A DNA stretch of 33,900 nt, from contig CALVUU010000095.1 in the NCBI GenBank assembly GCA_944363655.1, forward strand, positions 1 to 33,900, written 5' to 3'. Each line of letters opens with the position of its first letter. Positions within the stretch are counted from its first letter, which is position 1. The translations under genes were made by a program, and so were the position numbers. Below are positions 22,771 to 30,799 of this stretch, piece after piece. Under the pieces are notes generated by a model. It did no database searches and was not told the DNA's origin. It saw nothing but the letters and a program-made list of their open reading frames with translations. Source of the DNA: an uncultured Bacilli bacterium (GTDB taxonomy: Bacteria > Bacillota_I > Bacilli_A > RF39 > UBA660).

Positions 22771-23800
22771 ATTAGATATTTTGTTTAAGAATATTAATAA
22801 AACTTATGGTGATAATATTGCTACCATTGGAGTTCCAAAAAAAGAATATGAATTGTTAAAATTTAGTAGTCCAAGATTAAATTACTGTTTATATGGGGGT
22901 ATTCCCCAGTATAGAGTTATAGAATTTGCAGGTCCTAAGGGTAGTGGCAAAACAACTAGCGCCTGTGATTTAATTGCAAATTATCAGAAACAAAAGAATT
23001 CAAAAGAGGTAGTATATATTGACAATGAGCAAACTTTTGATGAAGAGTGGGCGCGTACATTAGGGGTTGATACTCAGAAGATAAGAATAATTCAACCTGA
23101 GGGAGCGAATGACTTACAAATCTTTCAAATGGTGCTTGATATTGTTAAAACTAATGAAGCTGGATTGGTTATAGTTGATAGTTTAGCAACATTGGTTCCA
23201 CAACAAATTGCAGATGAATCTATGGAAAAAATGCAAATGGGAGGTATTGCAAAATCATTAGCAGTTTTTTTAAATAAGATAGTACCTTTATTAAAAAAAC
23301 ATGAATGTACATTATTGTTATTAAATCAAATTAGAGATTCACTTGACCCTTTTAAATCTTTCTCTATACCTGGTGGTAGAGCGTTAGAGCATCATGCTAG
23401 TATAATTTTAGTTTTTCAACCTGGTAAATATTTTGATATTAATGGTAAACCCTTAACATCTATGGCAGCTAATCCTTATGGTAACTACGTTAATGCTCAT
23501 GTTTATAAGACAAAAACTTGCAGGCCTGATAGAAGACTTGGTTTTTATACCTTAATTTATACCAAGGGTATTGACGCGGTTAGTGATACTATTGATTGTG
23601 CTATTGAATTTGGACTAATTAATCAAAGAGGAGCCTGGTTTGATTTACTTGATAGTAATACTGCCGAAGTTATAATTGATGATAATGGGGAGTTATTAAA
23701 GTTCCAAGGTAAAGAGAAACTAATTAATTATTTCAGAGAAAATAAAGAAGCATATTCAAAACTATTTGAATTAGTATCTAAAAAAATTGAGGAGGTATAA
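22763..23800 (+). CDS. recA: RecA/UvsX-type recombinase
   Basis: A 345-residue strand-exchange ATPase. Walker A GPKGSGKTT is at 57-65. VVYIDNEQTFDEEWARTLG carries the catalytic glutamate region (about 89-107), Walker B is LVIVDSLATL (about 135-144), and LLLNQIRDS is the RecA Gln switch. PGGRALEHHASIIL follows the RecA pattern before the DNA-binding loop. The C-terminal domain is short. It should drive recombination-dependent replication and repair with the nearby nucleases and RecU. Confidence 0.93.
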   Translation: MSELDILFKNINKTYGDNIATIGVPKKEYELLKFSSPRLNYCLYGGIPQYRVIEFAGPKGSGKTTSACDLIANYQKQKNSKEVVYIDNEQTFDEEWARTLGVDTQKIRIIQPEGANDLQIFQMVLDIVKTNEAGLVIVDSLATLVPQQIADESMEKMQMGGIAKSLAVFLNKIVPLLKKHECTLLLLNQIRDSLDPFKSFSIPGGRALEHHASIILVFQPGKYFDINGKPLTSMAANPYGNYVNAHVYKTKTCRPDRRLGFYTLIYTKGIDAVSDTIDCAIEFGLINQRGAWFDLLDSNTAEVIIDDNGELLKFQGKEKLINYFRENKEAYSKLFELVSKKIEEV

Positions 23801-23801
23801 G

Positions 23802-24407
23802 ATGATTAATATTGATGCTAATAAAAAAGAATTTGTTGATATTTATAAAAAACATATAAAAAGAGAAGGTAGTGAACAATTATTGCAATGGATTGAAGGT
23901 ACTGATTTCTTTACAGCTCCTGCTAGTTCGACATATCATTTAGCAGAAGATGGAGGTTTATGTCAACATTCACTTAATGTATTTAAAAGATTGAATGAAA
24001 TACTTAAGAATGAATATGGGGATAATTATGCAGAGTTATTCAATGGTATGGAAACAATTGCCATAGTTTCGTTATTACATGATTTGTGTAAAGCAGATTA
24101 TTATGTAAAGGAAATGCGTAATACAAAAGACGATAAGGGTAATTGGATACAGGTACCTTATTATAAAGTTCAAGAAAGGTTTCATTTCGGACATGGAGCA
24201 AAATCGGTATACATTATTCAAAATTTTATGCAATTAGACTTAGACGAAGCATCCGCTATTAGATATCATATGGGAGGAATGGAAATACCGAATACTGTAG
24301 AGCCAAATGTAACTGCTGTATATAATGATTATCCATTGGCATTGTATACACATCTTGCAGATATGTATGCATCTTATGTTGATGAAAGGATAATCAGAAA
24401 TGACTAA
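23802..24407 (+). CDS. HD-domain phosphohydrolase
   Basis: A 201-residue protein; I start at ATG 23802 with GAGGAGG upstream, not the TTG 23787 in the ribosome binding site. The HD metal site is H56 (CQHS), H93-D94 (LLHDLCK), H128/H131 (FHFGHG) and a late aspartate (THLADMYASYVDE). The family includes nucleotidases and phosphodiesterases that act on dNTPs or cyclic nucleotides. Here it sits among recombination genes. Substrate unknown; trimming the nucleotide pool is one possibility. Confidence 0.85.
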   Translation: MINIDANKKEFVDIYKKHIKREGSEQLLQWIEGTDFFTAPASSTYHLAEDGGLCQHSLNVFKRLNEILKNEYGDNYAELFNGMETIAIVSLLHDLCKADYYVKEMRNTKDDKGNWIQVPYYKVQERFHFGHGAKSVYIIQNFMQLDLDEASAIRYHMGGMEIPNTVEPNVTAVYNDYPLALYTHLADMYASYVDERIIRND

Positions 24408-24969
24408 AGCATTAATGCAATACTTAAAAAATATAAAAGGAAAAAATATTAATATTAGTGAAAAATCAATAGTAAGTAGTATTGATTTAGAACCTAAAAA
24501 AAGACAGGTTATAAATATATATAAAATTAATAATAATCAAAATAAGATTGATTATACCAATAATTTAAGTATAGATAAGCAATATAAAGTTATAGTAAAA
24601 TTATATATGACAAAACCTGATTCTATGAATTTTACCTTTCATTCTACCTGGAATAATGGTAAAGCAATGCCTTTTAGAATAATGTATGGTAATATTTTAG
24701 AAAGTACAAAAAATATGATAAAGATGAAACTTCATGGTGATATTACTGAAACAAGTATATGTATGAAGTGTGGGAAAGTATTAACTAATGAAATTTCAAA
24801 GCTCTATGGATTAGGTCCAGAATGTGGTCAACATTACTATATAAATCCACTTACTAAACAAGAATTTGATAACTATAAAGAATCGATAAAGAATAAATTA
24901 AAAGCGGTAGAATGGGAAGGTTGGATACCAAAGGTATCTATAATATCAATGGAGGAAGTAAATGGATAA
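24400..24969 (+). CDS. Zinc-ribbon protein, DUF6011-like
   Basis: A 189-residue protein with a beta-rich middle (QYKVIVKLYMTKPDSMNF, GNILESTKNMIKMKLHG) and a zinc motif near residues 122-143: CMKCGKVLTN then LYGLGPECGQH, the CxxCG...GxGPxC pattern of DUF6011-type domains. It probably binds nucleic acid. It overlaps both neighbours by 8 bases. A second protein with the same zinc motif occurs at 29106. Confidence 0.7.
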   Translation: MTKALMQYLKNIKGKNINISEKSIVSSIDLEPKKRQVINIYKINNNQNKIDYTNNLSIDKQYKVIVKLYMTKPDSMNFTFHSTWNNGKAMPFRIMYGNILESTKNMIKMKLHGDITETSICMKCGKVLTNEISKLYGLGPECGQHYYINPLTKQEFDNYKESIKNKLKAVEWEGWIPKVSIISMEEVNG

Positions 24970-25237
24970 GCTGACTAAATATGACAAAGAAACTACAATT
25001 ACTTATAACAATGCAGAGCCTGATGCAGAAATATTTACCTATGATAGAAAATTAATAACCCGACTAAAAAAGAAAAATATTAAATTTGAAGAAGTAAATA
25101 ATGATGGAAGTATCGCGTGCGTTATACCAAAAAGTTGGATAAAAATATCAGGTCCTAGAAATATTAGTCAAGAATCAAGGTTAAAGTTTGCCCAAAAGGC
25201 GAGAATAATGGGTAAAAATAATGGTACAAAAACGTAG
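24962..25237 (+). CDS. Small conserved-looking phage protein of unknown function
   Basis: A 91-residue protein starting with GAGGAAG upstream and translated through overlaps on both sides. The arrangement DKETTITYNNAEPDAEIFTYD, RKLITRLKK, and a late KSWIKISGPRNISQESR followed by a basic tail is one I have seen in small Bacillota-phage proteins without a known role. No catalytic motif is visible. Confidence 0.65.
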   Translation: MDKLTKYDKETTITYNNAEPDAEIFTYDRKLITRLKKKNIKFEEVNNDGSIACVIPKSWIKISGPRNISQESRLKFAQKARIMGKNNGTKT

Positions 25238-25547
25238 TTTACTAAATCAATTATCACCGTCAATTTTAGATAGTAAGATTATTGAATTAATATCTAGGAG
25301 AAGACGTCAAATAATGGTTCATAGTGCTATTTACTATAGATTATCAACATCACTAATTACTGATAATCAGTTTGATAAATGGGCTTATGAATTAGTAGAT
25401 TTACAAAAGAAATATCCTAAGGAAAGTTGTAAGGCAGATTTATATCAAGAATTTAAAGAATGGGACGGTACTACCGGATTTAATCTTAATTTTAATAGTT
25501 TTTTAGGATTAGCAGAATATCTAATAAGAATTTGTGAGGAAAGATGA
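25221..25547 (+). CDS. Stand-alone LigA domain Ia-like protein
   Basis: A 108-residue protein. HSAIYYRLSTSLITDNQFDKWAYEL with VDLQKKYP resembles the first domain (Ia) of NAD-dependent DNA ligase, whose YY-x(n)-I-x-D-x-x-FD-x-L pattern binds the nicotinamide mononucleotide part of NAD. WDGTTGFNLNF follows. There is no adenylation, OB or BRCT domain in this or the next gene. It may bind NAD or partner a host ligase; both are inference. The start ATG 25221 has only a weak ribosome binding site and overlaps the previous gene. Confidence 0.55.
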   Translation: MVQKRSLLNQLSPSILDSKIIELISRRRRQIMVHSAIYYRLSTSLITDNQFDKWAYELVDLQKKYPKESCKADLYQEFKEWDGTTGFNLNFNSFLGLAEYLIRICEER

Positions 25548-25873
25548 ATACGAGAAAATATAGTAATTTCCAAGAAAAACAGGTTGCCAAAGTTTTAGGA
25601 GGAAGAAAAAATATTAATAGCGGAGCGACAGCTTTTATCAAAGGCGATGTTCAGCTTGATAATTGTCTTATAGAATGTAAGACAGTTACTCAAAAGAAAT
25701 CATCTATTAGTATTAAAAAAGAGTGGTTAGATAAGTTAAAAAAAGAAGCCTTTGCAATGAATAAACCTTATTCAATGCTAGCGTTTAATTTTGAACCGGG
25801 TGGAAAGAGTTTTTATGTTTTAGATGAAAACTTTATAAAATATATTATAGAATCATTAAAAGAGGAGGATTAA
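25544..25873 (+). CDS. Small PD-(D/E)XK resolvase-like nuclease
   Basis: A 109-residue protein started in an ATGA overlap. The catalytic layout is QEKQVAKVLGGRKNINSGA (an early Glu), KGDVQLDN (Asp) and LIECKTV (E-x-K), typical of Hjc/VRR-type resolvases and other PD-(D/E)XK nucleases. It is much smaller than the RecU-like protein and is the second junction-nuclease candidate in the window. The C-terminal part (MLAFNFEPGGKSFYVLDE) completes the sheet. Confidence 0.75.
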   Translation: MNTRKYSNFQEKQVAKVLGGRKNINSGATAFIKGDVQLDNCLIECKTVTQKKSSISIKKEWLDKLKKEAFAMNKPYSMLAFNFEPGGKSFYVLDENFIKYIIESLKEED

Positions 25874-26248
25874 ATGGTAATTAAAGACGAAAATGGTAAA
25901 GTAGTTATATTAATGAGTAAGAGAGATATTTTAGAATACGTTTTTGAAAAATGTGGATTTGAAGTTGGAATTGAGGTAGAAGAGGTTTTTAAAACTGCAG
26001 AAAACGCGTCCAACTATGATGAAGATGAATGTGATGGATGTAGTGCTTTAAGCGAAGCAGAGGAAAGAGCAGAAAAACTTCAATTTAGGGTAGATAGTTT
26101 AGAATTTGACTTAGAGGATTTAAATGAACAATTTGACGAACTACAAGATAAATTCGAAAATCAAAAGAAAAGTTATATTAAGTACCTAAAGAATAAACAT
26201 TATTATAGTGCAGCAAAAGCATTAGAACAAATGGATGAGGAGGATTAA
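25874..26248 (+). CDS. Coiled-coil protein of unknown function
   Basis: A 124-residue acidic protein. The first 50 residues look globular (LMSKRDILEYVFEKCGFEVGI, EVFKTAENA), with a CDGC pair near residue 55. Residues about 60-105 form a clear coiled coil (AEERAEKLQFRVDSLEFDLE and FDELQDKF). It begins one base after the upstream stop. It may be a dimerising partner of the clamp loader encoded next, but that rests on position only. Confidence 0.65.
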   Translation: MVIKDENGKVVILMSKRDILEYVFEKCGFEVGIEVEEVFKTAENASNYDEDECDGCSALSEAEERAEKLQFRVDSLEFDLEDLNEQFDELQDKFENQKKSYIKYLKNKHYYSAAKALEQMDEED

Positions 26249-26249
26249 T

Positions 26250-27347
26250 ATGAAAGCATTAGCATTAAAATATAGACCTAAGACTTTCGAAGATGTGGTG
26301 GAGCAGGGTTCCACTATAAAGATTTTACAAAAACAATTAATTACCAATAGTACAATGAATTGTTATTTATTTGTAGGACCCGCAGGGTGTGGTAAAACTA
26401 CCTGTGCCAGAATACTGGCAAGGGATATTAATAAAGGATTAGGCACCCCAATTGAAATTGATGCTGCTTCCAATAATGGTGTAGAAAATGTGCGTGATAT
26501 AATTAATGGAGCACAGATGAAATCACTTGATAGCGAATATAAAGTCTATATATTAGACGAATGTCATATGTTATCAACTGGGGCTTGGAATGCTATGCTA
26601 AAATTAATAGAAGAACCCCCAATGAAAACAATTTTTATATTTTGTACCACTGACCCTCAAAAAATACCTGCTACAATTATAAGTAGAGTGCAAAGATTTG
26701 ATTTTCAAAGAATTGGATTTAATGGTATAGTTTCAAGATTGAAATATATTATGGATACCGAAATAAAGGAATGGGTGGATGAGCAATGTAAGGAATACGA
26801 TATAACCCCAGAAAATCCTATGCTAGAAGATAATGTATACGATAACTGTCCTATGACTTATGAAAATGAAGCATTAGAGTATATTGCTAAATTAGCAGAC
26901 GGTGGTATGCGTGATGCCATAACAATGTTAGATAAATGTTTAAGTTATAGTCCTGAATTAACTCTTGATAATGTTATTAAAGCATTGGGAGCAGTTAACT
27001 ACGATGATATGTTTAATTTAACTGATTTTATTACCGATTATAAAGAAGCGGAAATGATTGAATTAATAGAATCTAAATATAGAGAAGGATGTGATTTGAA
27101 ACAATTTATAAAACAATATAGTTTATTCATACTGGATATCTGTAAATATAATACTTTTAAGAATTTTGATTACATTCAAATACCTTCAATTTATAATGAA
27201 AGATTAGATGCATATGTTAAAAGCGTAGAACCTGCATTCGTTAAGCAATTGTTAGATAAGATAATAGAAATTAATAACTTAATAAAATGGGAACATAATT
27301 GCAAAGCAGTTATTGAAATGAATTTAATATTATTGTGTAACGCATAA
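26250..27347 (+). CDS. dnaX: Clamp-loader ATPase, DnaX (tau/gamma) like
   Basis: A 365-residue AAA+ ATPase; I start at ATG 26250, which has GAGGAGG 6 bases upstream and lies just after the previous stop. It begins ALALKYRPKTFEDVV, the DnaX N-terminus. Walker A is GPAGCGKTT (43-51), Walker B ILDECHML (101-108), and the arginine finger is in ISRVQRFDF (144-152). The zinc module that DnaX carries after Walker A is absent (RDINKGLGTPIEIDAAS runs straight on). There is no long tau tail. It should power loading of the phage clamp. Confidence 0.92.
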   Translation: MKALALKYRPKTFEDVVEQGSTIKILQKQLITNSTMNCYLFVGPAGCGKTTCARILARDINKGLGTPIEIDAASNNGVENVRDIINGAQMKSLDSEYKVYILDECHMLSTGAWNAMLKLIEEPPMKTIFIFCTTDPQKIPATIISRVQRFDFQRIGFNGIVSRLKYIMDTEIKEWVDEQCKEYDITPENPMLEDNVYDNCPMTYENEALEYIAKLADGGMRDAITMLDKCLSYSPELTLDNVIKALGAVNYDDMFNLTDFITDYKEAEMIELIESKYREGCDLKQFIKQYSLFILDICKYNTFKNFDYIQIPSIYNERLDAYVKSVEPAFVKQLLDKIIEINNLIKWEHNCKAVIEMNLILLCNA

Positions 27348-27359
27348 GGAGGGTCTATA

Positions 27360-28193
27360 ATGATAGGACAAAAAAGAGTTTTACAAACAATATCTAATTT
27401 AATAAAAGAAAATCGATTTCCCAAGTTTATTTTATTAAGTGGTTCAAGAGGATGGGGCAAAAGAGAATTAACAAAGGAAATTGCTAAAATTATGAATATA
27501 GATTTGGTTACTTTTGAAAATAAAGTTGATGATTTAAGGGAATGTATAAAATTGGCATATGAGCAAACTAGTCCTATTTTATATGTTTTAACGGGAGCTG
27601 ATACAATGTCAATTGCAGCAAAAAATTCTATTTTAAAATTAATAGAAGAGCCCCCAACTAATGCTTTTATTATAATGCTCGCAGAAAATGAAGAAACAAT
27701 ACTACCTACAATTAAAAGTCGTGCTTATTTATTAAGATTAGATAGTTATAGTGAAAAGGAATTAAGAGATTATATTAATACAAAAGATAATATATTCACA
27801 GAAGAGGAGTTGGATAAGGTTATTATAATATGTGACTGCCCGGGTGATATTAATCTATTAATGCAACCCGAGAATAAAGAATTATTGAATCTAGTTGATA
27901 AAATAATTCAAAATATAGATAAGGTAACTCTTTCAAATTTATTAAAAATATCAAAAAAATTTAAGATAAATGATAATTCCGAGGGTATAGATATAAAGTT
28001 ATTTTTAAATTGTATGCAATACGTTTTATATAATAAATTTGGTGAAAAGTATCAATATCGCACAAGATGTTATTTATCATATATAGAAATAATCAATTGT
28101 AATAAATTATTAAGAGCTATAAGTGTTAATAAACAATACGTTATAGATACATTAGTTATGAGGTTGTGGGAAATATGGAATTGTGGGAATTAA
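27360..28193 (+). CDS. holB: Clamp-loader delta-prime-like subunit
   Basis: A 277-residue AAA+ protein with AAGGAGG upstream. The Walker A region is degenerate (GSRGWGKRE, 28-36, with Arg where Ser/Thr binds magnesium), and the Walker B region YVLTGADTM lacks acidic residues, so it probably does not hydrolyse ATP. The arginine-finger motif survives (TIKSRAYLLRL, S120-R121). This is the pattern of bacterial delta prime, which senses ATP in its neighbour. AAKNSILKLIEEPP is shared with DnaX. It lies between the tau-like and delta-like genes. Confidence 0.85.
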   Translation: MIGQKRVLQTISNLIKENRFPKFILLSGSRGWGKRELTKEIAKIMNIDLVTFENKVDDLRECIKLAYEQTSPILYVLTGADTMSIAAKNSILKLIEEPPTNAFIIMLAENEETILPTIKSRAYLLRLDSYSEKELRDYINTKDNIFTEEELDKVIIICDCPGDINLLMQPENKELLNLVDKIIQNIDKVTLSNLLKISKKFKINDNSEGIDIKLFLNCMQYVLYNKFGEKYQYRTRCYLSYIEIINCNKLLRAISVNKQYVIDTLVMRLWEIWNCGN

Positions 28194-29083
28194 AAGATAG
28201 AATTAGTAGTAATAATATACCAAACTTTTTAATATTTACCGGTCCTGAGGTTGGCTTGATGGATATATATATTAATCAAATAGCAAAAGTTTTACAAACT
28301 AATCCAAAACGATTAGATAGTATTACAGAGGTGATTAGTAATAGTAAAATATTAAGTTTAACTCAATCAAATAAGTATAGTATTGTTAGAGGCGATAAGT
28401 CGTTTTTAAGTAGTGAAAAATTACAAGGTAAAATTAAAACTATAAAAGATTATATAATAGTTATATATGATAATATTGATAAGCGCAGCAAATTATACAA
28501 AGAATTTGAAGATAATATAATAACTTTTAATTATATGGACGAAAAAACTCTAATAAGTTTATTATCGAGAAAAATTAAATTAAATCAGGATAATTTAAAA
28601 TGGTTAGTTGATGCCTGCGGTCACGATTATGCTAGATGTTTACTTGAAATTAATAAATTAAATTTATTTGATGATGATAAAGATATACTATTTGAAGAAT
28701 TTAAAAAAGACGGAGTTATTCATGCAGATATTGGAGACGTTATATTTCAGTTTGTTGATGCAGTTTTGACCCGTAAGAAAGCAAGTTCTTGGAAATTATA
28801 TGAATTATTAAAATTAAAAGGTGAGAGTAATATTAAAATAATATCTTTATTATATACAAACTTTAAAGCATTATTATCAGTTCAATTTTGTAAAGAACCT
28901 ACGATTGAAAATACGGGGCTGACAGCATATCAAATTAGTATTAATAAACATAGGAAAGGGATATATAAGGATAGAGAGTTGCTAGATATTATAGAATTAT
29001 TAGCAAATACTGATTATAATATTAAGAGAGGTATTATAGAAGAATCAATAAGTATTGAATATTTGCTTGTAAAAATATTATAA
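28175..29083 (+). CDS. holA: Clamp-loader delta-like subunit
   Basis: A 302-residue protein; I choose ATG 28175 over the GTG at 28166, which sits too close to GAGG. NIPNFLIFTGPEVGLMDIYINQI matches delta's N-terminal pattern, where the P-loop is lost. DYIIVIYDNIDKRSKLYKEF and LLSRKIKLNQDNLKWLVDAC correspond to the next delta segments, and C-terminal helices (KIISLLYTNFKALLSVQF) fit the collar domain. Delta opens the clamp ring. It overlaps delta prime by 19 bases. Assignment by pattern and by order; moderate to good. Confidence 0.78.
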   Translation: MELWELKDRISSNNIPNFLIFTGPEVGLMDIYINQIAKVLQTNPKRLDSITEVISNSKILSLTQSNKYSIVRGDKSFLSSEKLQGKIKTIKDYIIVIYDNIDKRSKLYKEFEDNIITFNYMDEKTLISLLSRKIKLNQDNLKWLVDACGHDYARCLLEINKLNLFDDDKDILFEEFKKDGVIHADIGDVIFQFVDAVLTRKKASSWKLYELLKLKGESNIKIISLLYTNFKALLSVQFCKEPTIENTGLTAYQISINKHRKGIYKDRELLDIIELLANTDYNIKRGIIEESISIEYLLVKIL

Positions 29084-29105
29084 ATATAGTATAATTGAGG
29101 TATAT

Positions 29106-29336
29106 ATGGAAGATATAAAAGAAATTGAAGACCCTGTAGTACTTATACAATTAGGTCGAATGAATAAAAAATCTATTGGGGTAGCAAACTATTTAAAGGA
29201 AAAGTTAGAACCTAAGGTTTTTTGTAAATTTTGTGGCAGGGAATTAAAAAATGCTAAATCGGTAAAAAATGGTTATGGTCAAGGATGTTATAAGAAGTGG
29301 GTTAAATCGAGAAGTCATAAAAGGCGGTTAATATGA
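29106..29336 (+). CDS. Small zinc-finger protein, DUF6011-like
   Basis: A 76-residue basic protein. The zinc motif FCKFCGRELKNAKSVKNGYGQGCYKKW has the CxxCGxxL...GxGxxC pattern also seen in the protein at 24400. A short helical N-terminus (VVLIQLGRMNKKSIGVANYL) precedes it, and the tail is Arg/Lys-rich. Probably binds nucleic acid. It overlaps the next gene by 4 bases (ATGA). Confidence 0.7.
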   Translation: MEDIKEIEDPVVLIQLGRMNKKSIGVANYLKEKLEPKVFCKFCGRELKNAKSVKNGYGQGCYKKWVKSRSHKRRLI

Positions 29337-29608
29337 TTGATAAAGATATATCCAGTTTAAGTAAATCGGAATTAATTGATAAATATAAGAATATGAAAGA
29401 ATTTATCATAAAGACATCATTAGCAAAAAATCTTAGTGACGAACAAATTAAACAAAGCGCTAATAAAGAGATAAATAATAGGCCATTAGAATTTGTTGTT
29501 GATGATGATAAAAGCATCATTATTAGAGCCTTAGAATATGAAGTTTATAGAAATGATAAAAATCAAATACTAATGATAACTACAAATAAGTTCGAAGTTA
29601 TATATTAG
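29333..29608 (+). CDS. Small protein of unknown function
   Basis: A 91-residue protein with an N-terminal helical half (SSLSKSELIDKYKNMKEFII, NLSDEQIKQSA) and a C-terminal beta-rich half (LEFVVDDDKSIIIRALEYEVY, ILMITTNKFEVIY). It is coupled to the zinc-finger gene and is 9 bases before the sigma-like gene. The DEQ-containing helix might be a DNA-binding helix but that is weak. No family recognised. Confidence 0.6.
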   Translation: MIDKDISSLSKSELIDKYKNMKEFIIKTSLAKNLSDEQIKQSANKEINNRPLEFVVDDDKSIIIRALEYEVYRNDKNQILMITTNKFEVIY

Positions 29609-29617
29609 GAGGCATCT

Positions 29618-30130
29618 ATGGACAGGGGTATTGAAAATTTAATATTAGATAATATTAAGTTAGTTTATTATACACTTCATAAAATGAATATAGTAGCCGA
29701 TGATGATTTAGTTAGTGAAGGTATATTAGCATTAGTTCAGGCGGCTCAAAATTTCAACCCTTCTTTTAATATTCAATTTAGTACTTATGCAGTGTCATAT
29801 ATTAAGGGAAAGATTAAGACATATTTAACGGTAAGAAAGCCTATCATAAAGCCTTCTAGAATTAATGGTGAATTTGTAAATATAGATAAAACAAATAATG
29901 AGATTGTTATTAATGCAATACCTGCTCCAAGTGATAACGTTGAAAGTAGTTTAATAGTTAGGGATTTTTTAGAAAAATTAACATATAGGGAAAGAGTAAT
30001 TGCAGAAGGATTAATGCAAGATAAGACACAACAGCAATTAGGTAAGGAATTAAATATATGCCAAGGTCAAGTATGCAGGATAATAAGAATAATAAGATAT
30101 AAGTATTTACGTTATATTAGAGAATCATAA
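29618..30130 (+). CDS. Sigma-70-family transcription factor (second)
   Basis: A 170-residue protein with AGGAGG upstream. Region 2 is clear: NLILDNIKLVYYTLHKM, DDDLVSEGILALVQAAQNFNP, FSTYAVSYIKGKIKTYL (residues about 7-70), the SigB/SigF-like pattern, so promoter -10 binding is likely. Region 4 is LTYRERVIAEGL, KTQQQLGKELNICQGQVCRII, a helix-turn-helix. Region 3 is a short linker. It precedes the terminase small subunit and could direct late genes. The first sigma-like gene (11533) is more diverged. Confidence 0.82.
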   Translation: MDRGIENLILDNIKLVYYTLHKMNIVADDDLVSEGILALVQAAQNFNPSFNIQFSTYAVSYIKGKIKTYLTVRKPIIKPSRINGEFVNIDKTNNEIVINAIPAPSDNVESSLIVRDFLEKLTYRERVIAEGLMQDKTQQQLGKELNICQGQVCRIIRIIRYKYLRYIRES

Positions 30131-30154
30131 TTTATTGAATAATTTATTATATTT

Positions 30155-30183
30155 TTGCTCAATTTATAATATAATAATATTAT
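30155..30183 (+). promoter_or_regulatory. Sigma-A-type promoter for the terminase gene
   Basis: TTGCTC (30155-30160), 17-bp spacer, TATTAT (30178-30183). The hexamers are weaker than at the other sites but spacing is the same. It starts a unit beginning at 30206. Confidence 0.6.
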
Positions 30184-30205
30184 ACAGGTTATTAAGGAGA
30201 GTTAA

Positions 30206-30799
30206 ATGGGCAAGGGTAGATTAACAGTTCAATCAATTAAATTTTGTGAGTTAATGGCAGAAGGGAAAAAGAGCAGATACGAATGTTATATAGAAGCATA
30301 TCCAAAGGCTAAAAATTGGACGAAAGCATCTGCACAAACTGCGGCATCATTATTACTTAAAAAACCCCATATACAAAAAAAGATTGAACAATTGAGAGAA
30401 AAGGTAGAAAATAAATTGGTTGAACAATATGTATGGGATAAAGATAAGAGTACAAAAACTATTATGCGTACATTAAATACAATTGAGAATAATATTGATA
30501 CTCTTATGCAATCACGTGATAAATTATTAGAAAGCAGTACTGATGCGGATAGTAAGATTAAAGCAGTTAATAAAGTATTATTTGGTATGACAAGTTGTGC
30601 AAGAGTAGTTAAAGAATTAGCAGGAGAATTAAATTCTATGTACGGGTTTAATAAATCTAATATAGAATTAAACGGCTCTATGAAACAGGTAATATTTGAA
30701 GGAGAAGATAATTTACCACCTGATGAAGAAGAAGTTGATAATAATGGTAATGAATTAGTTAAGGAGGAACTTATAGAGGATGATTTCGAAGAAGAATAA
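30206..30799 (+). CDS. terS: Terminase small subunit
   Basis: A 197-residue DNA-packaging protein. The N-terminus matches the Terminase_2-type helix-turn-helix: LTVQSIKFCELMAEGKKSRY, ECYIEAYPKAKNW, KASAQTAASLLLKKPHIQ. A central coiled-coil oligomerisation region follows (residues about 65-130), and the tail is very acidic (EEEVDNNG, EEDFEEE). It binds phage DNA to start packaging. No large subunit is in the window, so it must lie beyond the right edge or the two are separated. Confidence 0.85.
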   Translation: MGKGRLTVQSIKFCELMAEGKKSRYECYIEAYPKAKNWTKASAQTAASLLLKKPHIQKKIEQLREKVENKLVEQYVWDKDKSTKTIMRTLNTIENNIDTLMQSRDKLLESSTDADSKIKAVNKVLFGMTSCARVVKELAGELNSMYGFNKSNIELNGSMKQVIFEGEDNLPPDEEEVDNNGNELVKEELIEDDFEEE

